Shown: positions 48,854 through 58,257, counted from the first letter of the stretch. The stretch is DNA of 64,000 nucleotides from Ponticaulis sp. (GCA_002692725.1 NZLU01000034.1:82652-146651); one strand, 5' to 3'. Made by a program: numbers and translations. Notes: generated by a model not told the origin, from the sequence alone.

Positions 48854-51100
48854 ATGTTCAGTCAGTTTCGGACACGCCTGACGCTTGCCTTTGGTGGAAG
48901 TATCGGACTGATTCTGATCATCCTGTCCCTGATCAGCTTTTTCTTCATTCAGGACACAGCCCGCACCAAAGTCGAAGACGAATTGCGATCGGCTGCATTT
49001 GTGCAAGACCGGATCTGGCAGATGGAAGAGAGCGATCTTCTTGATAAGGCGCGAACACTGGCGCTGGATTTTGGTTTTCGTTCAGCGGTCGCGACTGAGG
49101 ATATTCCAACAATCGGTTCGGCTCTGATCAATCTGAAGGACCGATTGGGCGTTGACTTGGCCTATGCCGTTTTGCCGGATGGTCGGGCCGTACGCGCCGA
49201 TACGACCGGGTCTGAAACTCTGATTGATGTGCCGGACGATTTGCTGGACGCGTTGGAGGCGGACACCGATCCAGCAGGCGTTCTCGAACTCAATGGACTG
49301 CGTTATCAGCTGGTTTCTGCGCCTGTGAAAGCGCCTCGTCTGGTGGGCTGGGTGGCATTTGCGAAACCGGTCAACGAAGCTCAGTTGCGCGAACTCGAAA
49401 CCTATTCTCCCATCCCATTGGTCGCGAGCATTGCCGATGCGGATTTCGTGCTGGACACGGGAAGTGACGATATCGTTTCGACAAATGAGATCGATGGATT
49501 TGGCGATTTTCCACCCGCGAAACTGGTTCTGCGCTATTCCATGTCAGAAGCCATGAAGCCCTATAATGGTATGTTCCTGGCGCTGGGGGGGAGTGCCGTT
49601 GCAGGGCTGGTCATTCTCCTGGCCTGCTGCTGGGTCATTGCGCGCGGCGTGACAGAACCCATCCGAAAGCTCGACAATGCCGTGCGGGGGTTTGCTGACT
49701 CCTCCGTGATCGATGTGGATATCTCCTCCCGCGATGAGATTGGCCGACTGGCGCGCAGCTTTTCGTCCATGGCCGAGAAGATAACCGAAAGAGAGGCGCA
49801 CATCACGCGCTTGTCCTTGACCGACACCGAAACAGACCTGCCAAATCGCCGGGCACTGGAACAGGCGCTTGAATGGGAAAGTCAGGACGACTCGGAGAAT
49901 CTGTTTGTTATCGCCGTCAGCATTGATCGATTTGCCCGGATCCGGAATGTGATTGGCCAGACCGCCGCTAACGATCTGATGACCATGATCGGAGATCGTC
50001 TGATTCTGGAGGTCGGCGTTCTGGCACATGGGCGACTCGCCAGTGATACAATTGGCCTTCTGATGCGCTGTGAGAATGACGATGAACTGATGGATCGCTT
50101 CTCGCTGTTTTCGATCGAAGATGAGCCGTTCCTTGTGGGTTCTGAGCAGGTTGATGTTCAAATCACGGCTGGGTTCGCCCGCAATATCGAGCATGCCTCG
50201 CTGAAACCGGTTGATCTTGCGCTGGTTGCCGTCAGTCAGGCGCGGGTCACCGGACAGCAGATCATGGCCTTTGATGGCGACATGTATGGAGAGCCATCTG
50301 GCACGCTTGCGATGATGAGCGAGTTGATGTCAGGCCTCAACGATGGGGCGGTTTCGCTGGTCTACCAACCCAAATACGACGTCAGAAAACAGCAGGTCTG
50401 CAGTGCCGAAGCGCTGCTGCGCTGGATGCATCCCGATCGCGGTTTTGTCCGCCCGGATGAGTTTGTCGAGAATGCCGAGGAGACCGGACATATCAAACCC
50501 CTGACCCGGTGGGTGGTTGAGCGTGCCATTGCCGATCGGGATGAACTCCTTGAAAAGGGCTACGACCTGAAGATTGCGATCAATCTTTCCGGTCGGCTTG
50601 TCGGGGATGAAGCGTTCATCGACTGGCTCGCGGAAACGCTGGGCGAATTTCCGGGTTGTTTTTGTCTCGAGGTGACAGAGACGGCGGTTATTGATGACCC
50701 TGCAGGCGCGCTTGCAAACATTCAGAAGCTGCGTGACAGCGGTGTTGAAATCTCGATCGATGATTATGGCTCGGGCCTGTCATCGCTTTCGTACCTGAAA
50801 CAAATTCCAGCCCATGAACTAAAAATCGATAAAGCCTTTGTTCTGGCCATGACCGAAGGATCATCGGATGCGCTTCTGGTGAAGTCGACAATTGATCTGG
50901 CGCACACGCTTGGGCTTCGCGTCGTGGCCGAAGGGGTTGAGACCAACGAAGTTCTGGGCCTGCTTGGTCTCATGGGCGCAGATATTGCGCAAGGCTATCA
51001 TATCTCACGCCCCATCCCGCTGAGTGATATGGCTGGCTTCCTGAGGGAGTTCAAAGCCGACATTGTACCCCCAGCCAAAAGTGACAAAGCTTCCGCGTGA
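48854..51100 (+). CDS. Membrane GGDEF/EAL protein with degenerate GGDEF and intact EAL
   Basis: A 748-residue sensor. Membrane helices at ~12-33 and ~240-262 bracket a periplasmic sensor domain; a HAMP linker follows, then a GGDEF domain whose signature reads RLASDTI in place of GGDEF, so cyclase activity is not expected. The EAL domain keeps EALLRW, INLSG, LEVTET, DDYGSGLSSL, VAEGVET and GY, consistent with an active cyclic-di-GMP phosphodiesterase. The start is ATG 48854 after GGGTGGGGG; a TTG 12 bases earlier adds four residues. It is paired with the cupredoxin-like gene. Confidence 0.92.
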   Translation: MFSQFRTRLTLAFGGSIGLILIILSLISFFFIQDTARTKVEDELRSAAFVQDRIWQMEESDLLDKARTLALDFGFRSAVATEDIPTIGSALINLKDRLGVDLAYAVLPDGRAVRADTTGSETLIDVPDDLLDALEADTDPAGVLELNGLRYQLVSAPVKAPRLVGWVAFAKPVNEAQLRELETYSPIPLVASIADADFVLDTGSDDIVSTNEIDGFGDFPPAKLVLRYSMSEAMKPYNGMFLALGGSAVAGLVILLACCWVIARGVTEPIRKLDNAVRGFADSSVIDVDISSRDEIGRLARSFSSMAEKITEREAHITRLSLTDTETDLPNRRALEQALEWESQDDSENLFVIAVSIDRFARIRNVIGQTAANDLMTMIGDRLILEVGVLAHGRLASDTIGLLMRCENDDELMDRFSLFSIEDEPFLVGSEQVDVQITAGFARNIEHASLKPVDLALVAVSQARVTGQQIMAFDGDMYGEPSGTLAMMSELMSGLNDGAVSLVYQPKYDVRKQQVCSAEALLRWMHPDRGFVRPDEFVENAEETGHIKPLTRWVVERAIADRDELLEKGYDLKIAINLSGRLVGDEAFIDWLAETLGEFPGCFCLEVTETAVIDDPAGALANIQKLRDSGVEISIDDYGSGLSSLSYLKQIPAHELKIDKAFVLAMTEGSSDALLVKSTIDLAHTLGLRVVAEGVETNEVLGLLGLMGADIAQGYHISRPIPLSDMAGFLREFKADIVPPAKSDKASA

Positions 51101-51225
51101 GTATCTGAATTGGAAGTTCAGACCCGCCAGTTTCCCGTCATGTCGGGTGAATGGCGGGTGCGTGTCGTGGTAAAACAGACTTTTAGACGGTGTCTTGTGA
51201 GGACAGCCAGCACGGAGTCGTTTGC

Positions 51226-51699
51226 ATGAGTATAGCTGACCGCAGATTGGAGAAAGCCTGGTCTCAGGAAGACCTTGCAGAAATCTCCGGGATCAGTGTC
51301 CGGACGATTCAACGCGCAGAAAACGGGCAAAAGCTCGGTCTTGAAAGCCTCAAAGCGCTGGCTGCTGTTTTTGAAACGGATGTTTCAACACTCATACAGG
51401 AGCAACACCGAATGACCCAATCACCTTCCACCACCGCGCTTGAAGACAAGGAACGCCGCGTCATCGCCGAGATACGTCGGCTCAAGGGGTTCTATCGGCA
51501 CATTTTAGTCTTTGTGATTGTGATTTCAGTTCTTGCTGTGAACGATTTCATGAGATCGCCAGATGATATCTGGATTCACTATGTGGCGCTCGCCTGGGGG
51601 GCGGGACTTGTGTTTCACGGCACTCTCGTTTTTGGAAAAGTTGCGCTGTTTGGCAGCGACTGGGAGCAGCGTGAATTTGAGAAACGCATGCAACGGTAA
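51226..51699 (+). CDS. XRE-family regulator with a C-terminal two-helix membrane domain
   Basis: A 157-residue protein. Residues ~3-58 are a helix-turn-helix (KAWSQEDLAEISGISVRTIQRAENG), and the rest carries a charged helix and two membrane segments (FYRHILVFVIVISVLAV and YVALAWGAGLVFHGTLVF) typical of the 2TM domain (PF13239). So the DNA-binding head is tethered to the membrane. The start is ATG 51226 after CACGGAG. Targets unknown. It ends with its own terminator. Confidence 0.88.
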   Translation: MSIADRRLEKAWSQEDLAEISGISVRTIQRAENGQKLGLESLKALAAVFETDVSTLIQEQHRMTQSPSTTALEDKERRVIAEIRRLKGFYRHILVFVIVISVLAVNDFMRSPDDIWIHYVALAWGAGLVFHGTLVFGKVALFGSDWEQREFEKRMQR

Positions 51700-51701
51700 T
51701 T

Positions 51702-51732
51702 AAAAAAGCCCGGCCTTATGGCCGGGCTTTTT
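51702..51732. terminator. Bidirectional intrinsic terminator
   Basis: AAAAAGCCCGGCC - TTAT - GGCCGGGCTTTTT. It lies between the XRE gene and the converging TonB receptor gene and is symmetric in its A/T tracts. Confidence 0.94.
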
Positions 51733-51757
51733 CAAATCTGGTCTGAGAGATATGGGC

Positions 51758-53998
51758 TTAGTTTTCCCAGCTCAGCTCAATACCCACAATACGCGGCTCA
51801 TTGACGAAGCCGGTGAGGTTGTTGAAGTCGATGGCGCCCTCAAGAACTTCATTGTCGAGAATGTTGCGGGCGAACAGGGCAGCTTCATATCCGGCATCGG
51901 ATTTATACCCGACGCGCAGACCGCCTTCCCAATAGCCTTCCTCGCCGAACTCGACGCTCTCATAGAGGAAGAAGTTCGTCTCGCCTTTGTAGAACCAGTC
52001 GGTATAGGCATAGAGCTCGCCGCCTGCGATCGGGTAGGCATAGCGGGCTGTGAAGTTGGCAATCCATTCCGGTGCGTTCGGGAATGGGTTACCGGAGATG
52101 TTATAGCCCAGGAAATTGCCATTGGAGTCGGTCACTGCCGGGTCGGTAACGGTACATGGTGCCCCACACCCAGGCGCGATCAGGAGGTCGTCCTTGATCT
52201 CAGTATGATTATAGGACAGGCCGCCGGTAAAGAGCAGGTTCTCAATCGGCGCGGCTTCAATGTCGGCCTCGAAACCATAGCCCTGACCTTCATCCGCATT
52301 GAACAGAGCGACCGTGTTGTTGATGCCGCCAACAATGGTGAGCTGTTGATCGTTGAGCGTGTAGGTGAACACACCCACGTTCGCACGAAGCCAGTCTGTA
52401 ACATCGGACTTCACACCCGCTTCATAAGAGATAACCGTCTCAGAATCCGCGATAGAGACCGTGTCACCAAAAACGAGGCGCCCCTGAATGCTCGGTCCGC
52501 GAAAGCCCTTAGCCACGCGGGCATAGAGGTTGGTGTCGTCGTTCAGCTCGTAGAGCGCAGACAGATCCCAGCTGACCTGATCGTCACCGACTGAGCCGGC
52601 AATCGGGCCAAGCGGGCCAGCACCGAATGGGCTGAGAATACGCTCAACTTCGAAATCCTTGGTCTCGTCCGTGAAGCGAGCACCACCGGTCAGTGTCAGC
52701 GCTTCCGTCACGTCGTAAGACACAGAGCCGAAGATTGCAAAGGCTTCGGTGGTGCCCTTCCGAGTGGCGATACCATCAAGCGGCTTGGCCGGGTTGAATG
52801 TCGCGTAAGACACAGAAGTGATGTCGACATCTTCGTTGAACAGGAAGACACCGGTCTGTCCGCTCAGCGCGCCGCCATTGTCGAAGGCGAGGCGCAATTC
52901 GTGTGTGGTCTGGGTGAGTTCATTGACCGACCCGCCGGTCTCAGAGTTGAACGGGATGAAGCCCGGGCCTGAATCTGGCAGGAAGGCCGCGCCAAATCCG
53001 CCATCAATATCGCCGACAGAATCGACCTGAGCCGATTCATGACCAAAGACATAGGTCAGGTCGACCGAGTCATTAAGGGATTTCGACATGGTCAGCGTTG
53101 TGCCCCATGCCGTCTGGCCAAGATCGTTCAGACCGTCGAAGAATACAGACTCCCGATCAAAACCAGCGCCCAGACCTTTCGACCCCTGATCAATAATGTT
53201 CGCGCGGAACAGGCGCGCGCTTGAGTTATTGGAGCGTGCATGGACATTCAGGAGCGCCTGAAAGTCATTGTCGAACGGCGTGAAGAGGAATTGTGCCCGA
53301 CCGGCATATTCCTGGAAGCCCTCATAGGCGTCTTCGACGCCGAGATAGTCATTGTCGACATAATCATCGCGATACTGATAGAGGCCGGACACGCGCACGG
53401 CGAGTGCGTCAAAAAGCTGTCCGCCGACCGCGCCTTCTGCCTCGACCGTATTGTAAGACCCATAGGCGACTTTCGCATAGGCATCGAATTCTTCGGTCGG
53501 CTTTTTGGAATCGAATTTGATGATGCCGCCCGGCGTGTTGCGACCAAACAATGTGCCTTGTGGTCCGCGCAGAACTTCAATGTCTTCGAGGTCGAAAACC
53601 GGGAAGCCTTTCAGGATCGGGTTTTCGTAAGGGACGTTGTCATAAACGAGAGAGACAGGTTGAGAGGCATTGAGGTCGAAATCGGTATTGCCAATGCCGC
53701 GAATATAAAACCGCGGGAAGGCGCGACCAAACGAACTCTCGGCAATAACCGAAGGCACGCGCGCTGACAGAAAGCGAACATCGGTGCCACCTGATTTCAG
53801 AATGTCGAGCTTTTCGTCTGCCAGATTGGTCACGGAGACCGGAACATCCTGCAGGTTTTCTTCGAGACGCTGCGCACTCACGGTGACGGTGCTCAAGCGG
53901 TTTTCGGCCTCTTCTCCCTGCGCTGCGGCAATCGGAGCGGCAGAAAGGCACATCAGACCCAAAGCTGATGAACTGACGAGAAACTTTTCAAAACTCAT
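51758..53998 (-). CDS. TonB-dependent outer membrane receptor
   Basis: A 746-residue receptor. Signal peptide MSFEKFLVSSSALG..AAAQ, TonB-box-like STVTVSAQR, then plug domain RAFPRFYIRGIGNTDF, VLRGPQGTLFGRNTPGG (plug motif), and a long beta-barrel (repeats such as LRLAFDNGG, VSWDLSALYELNDDTNLYARVAKGFRGPS) ending ELSWEN. The substrate cannot be inferred; sugar or siderophore uptake are typical. The start is ATG 53998 after AGGGATT; a frame extending to 54061 lacks a signal peptide start. There is a leader of at least 200 bases with hairpins. Confidence 0.93.
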   Translation of the reverse strand: MSFEKFLVSSSALGLMCLSAAPIAAAQGEEAENRLSTVTVSAQRLEENLQDVPVSVTNLADEKLDILKSGGTDVRFLSARVPSVIAESSFGRAFPRFYIRGIGNTDFDLNASQPVSLVYDNVPYENPILKGFPVFDLEDIEVLRGPQGTLFGRNTPGGIIKFDSKKPTEEFDAYAKVAYGSYNTVEAEGAVGGQLFDALAVRVSGLYQYRDDYVDNDYLGVEDAYEGFQEYAGRAQFLFTPFDNDFQALLNVHARSNNSSARLFRANIIDQGSKGLGAGFDRESVFFDGLNDLGQTAWGTTLTMSKSLNDSVDLTYVFGHESAQVDSVGDIDGGFGAAFLPDSGPGFIPFNSETGGSVNELTQTTHELRLAFDNGGALSGQTGVFLFNEDVDITSVSYATFNPAKPLDGIATRKGTTEAFAIFGSVSYDVTEALTLTGGARFTDETKDFEVERILSPFGAGPLGPIAGSVGDDQVSWDLSALYELNDDTNLYARVAKGFRGPSIQGRLVFGDTVSIADSETVISYEAGVKSDVTDWLRANVGVFTYTLNDQQLTIVGGINNTVALFNADEGQGYGFEADIEAAPIENLLFTGGLSYNHTEIKDDLLIAPGCGAPCTVTDPAVTDSNGNFLGYNISGNPFPNAPEWIANFTARYAYPIAGGELYAYTDWFYKGETNFFLYESVEFGEEGYWEGGLRVGYKSDAGYEAALFARNILDNEVLEGAIDFNNLTGFVNEPRIVGIELSWEN

Positions 53999-54380
53999 CT
54001 GTGTAATCCCTGTGTAACAGTGAACAAAGAAAGACTTCCTGGCCGCTTTGCGAGATACCAAAATCTGCGACTCTCATTCTCCGGAAGGCGTGGGTCCTCC
54101 CCAGACCCGGCTGGCTGTCCTTGTTCAGAATTCGGACGAATTTCGCAAGTGCGAAAGGAGAGGAGGCGCTTGGAATCGGTTGGTTTCGCCCGGAGCGTGT
54201 TCTGATAGTCACGGAATCGATACAAAACGGGTCAGAAGGCCATTGGGGTGGCTGCCTGAAACTTGTCGTCCAATGGTTGATTGCGTCAGCAACATAGCGA
54301 AATGAGCGGCTTTTCGCGGTCGTAAGGCTTCTTGTGTGAGTGGAATGTGGTAGATTGGGGATGAGCTGTGGGAGCGCGCA
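53999..54380. other. 382-bp divergent non-coding region
   Basis: Between the TonB receptor (left) and the lipoprotein gene (right). It contains the perfect palindrome TTTCGCAAGTGCGAAA at 54141-54156 and a GGGTC/GACCC hairpin at 54092-54108, probably in the receptor leader. I compared the leader with common riboswitch cores (cobalamin, TPP) and saw no match. No coding signal. Confidence 0.4.
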
Positions 54381-55256
54381 ATGAAAGCTGATTCGCGGGG
54401 GAAACTCTGGCCAGTTATGATGCTGGCTTTCGGACTTGCCGCATGTGGGGGATCGGACACGTCTGAACCGGACCCACAGCCAGAAGCCAGTCGCGCACCC
54501 AGTATGGAACGGCCAGATGCTGGTGGGCCAGCTCTGCCGCAACCGGATCGCGCGTCAGCGCCGCTGGTGTCTGAAGAGACGGTGCGTGCAGACCCTGTCA
54601 CGATTTTTGACATGCAGACCCCGGTCCGTGCCGTGGGGCAGGAGCCTGACTGGGAAGTCATTTTCGAAGATGGCTGGATCGTGTTCGAACGGCCCGGTCT
54701 TCCGCTCGTGGAAGTGCCATTGCCTGAGCTGCCGGATGGCGCGAATGGCGTCATGGAATTTGATGCTGGCAGAATGCGCGTGACCCTCACGCGTGATGGC
54801 TGCGACGGACCAGGTGGATCTCTGGATGTCCGGATTGGATTTGAGGATGTGACTTATGTGGGATGTGGCGGGTCGCATGAGGGCAGCGTGGCGCAGGCTG
54901 CCAGTGTGAGCTGGCAAAATCTGATTGTCGATTATGGGCCAGCGATTGACGCGTGTCTGAGCGAGGCTTCTGGTAAGCGGCTGGTTCGGGCGCTTTACCC
55001 CCGCGAAGAAAACACTGTGGGCATGATCCTCGTGGACGAGATTGGTCGACATGAAGAATGCGGCGCGAACTCTGTGTCGGGCGAGATCAGCTTTTTTGAT
55101 CCGGTGACAACTGACCAGGCGGAAATTTGGCTGGATGGTCCGGCTGTATTTGCCCGGTCTGAACTCGGCCTTGTATGTTCGTCCGTCAGCCCGCAGCAGG
55201 ATATTGAGATCGGAGACGGGTTTGGCGTGCTTTATCCGGCCGGCTGCAAAGCCTGA
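54381..55256 (+). CDS. COG3650-like lipoprotein
   Basis: A 291-residue lipoprotein: signal ending GLAACGG at Cys22, a Pro/Glu-rich linker, then VRAVGQEPDWEVIFEDG, which resembles the G-x-E-P-x-W motif of COG3650 (uncharacterised membrane lipoproteins), and paired cysteines in TRDGCDGP and TYVGCGGS. The C-terminal half is cysteine-bearing with no named domain. It converges on dsbB with 24 bases between stops. Function unknown. Confidence 0.75.
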   Translation: MKADSRGKLWPVMMLAFGLAACGGSDTSEPDPQPEASRAPSMERPDAGGPALPQPDRASAPLVSEETVRADPVTIFDMQTPVRAVGQEPDWEVIFEDGWIVFERPGLPLVEVPLPELPDGANGVMEFDAGRMRVTLTRDGCDGPGGSLDVRIGFEDVTYVGCGGSHEGSVAQAASVSWQNLIVDYGPAIDACLSEASGKRLVRALYPREENTVGMILVDEIGRHEECGANSVSGEISFFDPVTTDQAEIWLDGPAVFARSELGLVCSSVSPQQDIEIGDGFGVLYPAGCKA

Positions 55257-55280
55257 TCCCGTTTTGAAAACTTTGAAAGC

Positions 55281-55820
55281 TTAGATGGCTTCCGCTTCGT
55301 CCGGGAGCGGCGCAGAACTGAGGGCGCGTAAGGCAAACTGCCCGGAGATGGCAGCCAGTCCGACTGAGATCAACGTGTTATAACCGGCCATGGAAATGCC
55401 AAACATGGTCCAGGCAGGCTTGTCACACGACACTGTTGCGAACTTCCGGTCGAGGTTCAGGCCTGTGAAGTTTTCAGACATAGTCGGCGTCGATGGGCCT
55501 GAACAGCTTTGTGGGCCGTCCCACCAACTCCATTCAACTCCGGTATGATAACCGGCGATGACAGCGCCCGTCAGAAAAACGAGGCAGAGCATCATGTTCA
55601 CAGTGATTTTCAACCGATCGCTCGGCCAGAACCGGATGAGCCCGTAGCCAATGGCTGCAACCGTAATCGCCGCCCAATATACCTCGCGCTGACGCAGGCA
55701 CAACGGACACGGCAGAAGCCGTCCGATATGCTCAAACGCGTGCGCGCCCGCAAGCATGGCTGCGGAAAGGATCAGCGCCCAAAGTGGCCATGTCCTGGGG
55801 GAGGGGGTAGAAAAATGCAT
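55281..55820 (-). CDS. dsbB: Disulfide bond formation protein B
   Basis: A 179-residue four-helix membrane protein that re-oxidises DsbA and passes electrons to quinone. First redox pair is CPLC in LLPCPLCLRQREVYWA; the second pair, in the second periplasmic loop, is Cys in PQSCSGPS and TVSCDKPAW. Typical DsbB layout. DsbA is not in the window. It is on the minus strand and starts 74 bases left of the exoD stop, so both may form one leftward transcript. Confidence 0.93.
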   Translation of the reverse strand: MHFSTPSPRTWPLWALILSAAMLAGAHAFEHIGRLLPCPLCLRQREVYWAAITVAAIGYGLIRFWPSDRLKITVNMMLCLVFLTGAVIAGYHTGVEWSWWDGPQSCSGPSTPTMSENFTGLNLDRKFATVSCDKPAWTMFGISMAGYNTLISVGLAAISGQFALRALSSAPLPDEAEAI

Positions 55821-55893
55821 AGCGTCCAGAATGACAAACTAAATGGTATTTGGCACTGCGACCGGTGGGCGCAGCGCTGAATGAGCTGAAAGT

Positions 55894-56529
55894 TTAAACG
55901 CCGAATAAAGCAAGCGCACCTTTGATCAACTGTTTGAGAGCCTCTGGCCCCAGGATCAGCAGCATTCCGATCCAGCTGATCCCGATAATCAGTCCGAACA
56001 ATACCATCAGCCCGTCGCGCGCCATCAGGCCAAATGCAGCCAGTGCAACGGCAAAACCCGGCGTGGTGTTCGTGAGTGGAAGCGGGATCAGGATCGACCC
56101 GCAGAACATGCAGAGGAAAATGCCAATAAATCGTTCCATGACCTGACTGGTGAGAAAGGTGAGGCGTGGCATGGCGATTTTTTCAGCCCACCCGAAAAAT
56201 TTTCGACCGCTTTTGGCGATACGGTCCAGACCCGCCTTGTCGATCTGTCGATTGGCGAATTTTTCGGGCAGCCACGGCTCATGACGCCCCATCACCATCT
56301 GAAAGGCAATGGCGGCCATTGGCAGAGATACGATTTGCGGCACTGCGTAAAGAAAGGGGATGCAGCACGGCAAAGCGAGCGCAAAGAGGATCGCTCCGAA
56401 GGCCCGTTCGTCCAGCGCATCGAAGATTTGGGCAAGCGACAGCCCCTCTGGCGGCGCGTTCTCGGCCAGCTGGTCAAGGGCGGTCAGAATAGACCCTTCG
56501 GGCTCGTTCTGCGTGGTGGCGTCGGTCAT
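55894..56529 (-). CDS. exoD: ExoD-family membrane protein (exopolysaccharide synthesis)
   Basis: A 211-residue membrane protein with several helices and conserved segments FALALPCCIPFLYAVPQIVSLP and GRHEPWLPEKFANRQIDK, characteristic of the ExoD family (PF06055), needed for exopolysaccharide and nodule invasion in Sinorhizobium. Its exact role in this lineage is unknown. Confidence 0.87.
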   Translation of the reverse strand: MTDATTQNEPEGSILTALDQLAENAPPEGLSLAQIFDALDERAFGAILFALALPCCIPFLYAVPQIVSLPMAAIAFQMVMGRHEPWLPEKFANRQIDKAGLDRIAKSGRKFFGWAEKIAMPRLTFLTSQVMERFIGIFLCMFCGSILIPLPLTNTTPGFAVALAAFGLMARDGLMVLFGLIIGISWIGMLLILGPEALKQLIKGALALFGV

Positions 56530-56681
56530 GCATTTCCCTTATCCTCTTGTATGTAACGGAAAAATGAAAAAGTGCATTTCAGGGAACAAAAATCTCAGAA
56601 TTGTATTCGTGAATGCAGTGGTGGATGGTTTTGCTTGTCAGCATGCAGCCAAGGCTTCAAATTCGCGGGAGGAGGGCTGCT

Positions 56682-57050
56682 ATGGATTGGTTATGGTTGG
56701 GGGTGAAGGCGCTGGTCATTGCGGTCTTCGTTCTGGCACTTACGGAAATCGCAAAACGCAATGCCTTCGTGTCGGCGGTCGTGATTGCGTTTCCGCTGAT
56801 GACGGTTCTCACCGTAGGGCTCTTATTCTCGGATACAGGCAATGCGGCGCAGGCGAGTAAGCTCGCTTACACAACATTCTGGCTCATTATGGCCAGCCAG
56901 GCGTTTTTCGTGGTGCTGTATTTCAGCCAGAAAGCAGGGCTTGGTTTCTGGGTCTCTTTCTCTGCCGCAATCGCGGGCACTGTGGCTTCGATTATCGGGT
57001 TTATTCTGGTTCTGCGGCGCTTCGGGATCAATCTGCTCAGCAATGTTTGA
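56682..57050 (+). CDS. Four-helix membrane protein (DUF3147/GlpM-like)
   Basis: A 122-residue protein of about four hydrophobic helices with EIAKRNAFVSAVVIAFPLMTVLTVGLL, resembling DUF3147/GlpM-like membrane proteins. The start is ATG 56682 after GGGAGGAGGG, in preference to an earlier in-frame ATG at 56613. It is followed by a serine hydrolase gene in the same direction. Confidence 0.75.
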   Translation: MDWLWLGVKALVIAVFVLALTEIAKRNAFVSAVVIAFPLMTVLTVGLLFSDTGNAAQASKLAYTTFWLIMASQAFFVVLYFSQKAGLGFWVSFSAAIAGTVASIIGFILVLRRFGINLLSNV

Positions 57051-57108
57051 TCCGCGCTCCCTCATGGCCTAAGCCCGCCTGACCCAACGCTCGGAACAGG
57101 ACGCAGGA

Positions 57109-58257
57109 ATGGAAAATCTGAACGGATATGTCGCGCCAGGCTTCGAACCGATCCGCGACGCATTCGAATCCAATTTTGATGAAGATCTGGAGCTGGGTGC
57201 TGGCTTTACGATGATCCGGGACGGCGAAATTGTCGTCAATCTCGTCGGCGGCTGGACAGACCGTCGCAAATCCTCGCCCTGGCAGATGGATACACTGGTT
57301 CCGGTTTATTCCACCTCGAAAGCCATCAGCGCCCTCGTTGTCGCGCGGGTGATCAGCGAGGCCGAGGGTGTCGGCTATGACACGCTTGTGACTGATATCT
57401 GGCCTGAGTTCGGCGCGCATGGCAAAGACAAGCTCACCATCTCAGATGTGATGAGCCATCAGGGCGGGCTGAGCGGGTTCAAGCATGAGATCGATCCTGC
57501 TATTTGGTTGGATCCAGCCAAAACAGCCGCTGCCCTCGCAGACGCTGAGCCGCTTTGGTCGCCCGTGCCCGATGGCAGTTCGGGCTATCACCCCTCGACC
57601 TGGGGCTATATCGCCTGGGAAATCGTCATGCGCCTGACGGGCAAAACGCTCGGCACGGTTCTGGCGGATGAGTTTACACATACCGGGCAGGCTCATGCCT
57701 TTGACAAGATTGATTTCTGGATCGGTACACCCGCCAGCGAACACCATCGGATCGCGGATATTCAGCGCCCACGGGAACTGCCGAAACTAGGCGAGATGAA
57801 TGACGTCAAGAAAACAGCGTTTCTGACCAAATGGGCCGGGCCGGATCGGGGCGGGCCTGAATGGCGCGAGACGGAAATTCCCTCGGCCAATGGCCATGGC
57901 ACGGCGGAAGCGGTCGCCCGGCTTTATGCGGCCTATGCGACAGGCGGAACACTTGGTGATGTTGAGATTGCAGATGCGGAGACCTGGGCAGACTTCCTGA
58001 AAATCCGCGCTTCAGGTCAGGACCGCGTTTTGCCGTTCGAGGTCAGTTTTGCGTCCGGTCCGATGAAAAACACACTTGGTTTTTATGGGCGTAATTCAGC
58101 CAGCTTTGGCCATTCCGGCTGGGGCGGGTCAGCCGCTTTCGGCGACCCGGATGCAGGCATTTCCTGCGCCTATGTCATGAACCGGCAGTCCAGCCATTTG
58201 CTTGGCGACCCCCGGCCCACACGCCTGTTCAACGCGGTGTATGACTGCCTCGATTAG
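57109..58257 (+). CDS. Serine hydrolase of the beta-lactamase/EstB family
   Basis: A 382-residue soluble enzyme without signal peptide. SxxK nucleophile motif is STSK in PVYSTSKAISALVVA; the usual YxN site is replaced by YHPSTWG, as in EstB-type esterases; a third motif SGWGG lies near FGHSGWGGSAAFGDP. PF00144 family; probable cytoplasmic esterase. Ribosome site AGGA is upstream. Its stop overlaps that of the converging PspB-like gene by four bases. Confidence 0.88.
   Translation: MENLNGYVAPGFEPIRDAFESNFDEDLELGAGFTMIRDGEIVVNLVGGWTDRRKSSPWQMDTLVPVYSTSKAISALVVARVISEAEGVGYDTLVTDIWPEFGAHGKDKLTISDVMSHQGGLSGFKHEIDPAIWLDPAKTAAALADAEPLWSPVPDGSSGYHPSTWGYIAWEIVMRLTGKTLGTVLADEFTHTGQAHAFDKIDFWIGTPASEHHRIADIQRPRELPKLGEMNDVKKTAFLTKWAGPDRGGPEWRETEIPSANGHGTAEAVARLYAAYATGGTLGDVEIADAETWADFLKIRASGQDRVLPFEVSFASGPMKNTLGFYGRNSASFGHSGWGGSAAFGDPDAGISCAYVMNRQSSHLLGDPRPTRLFNAVYDCLD

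Noticed and set aside
54001..54200. Possible riboswitch in the long TonB receptor leader
   Set aside because: No cobalamin, TPP or other conserved core was recognised; only simple hairpins are visible.
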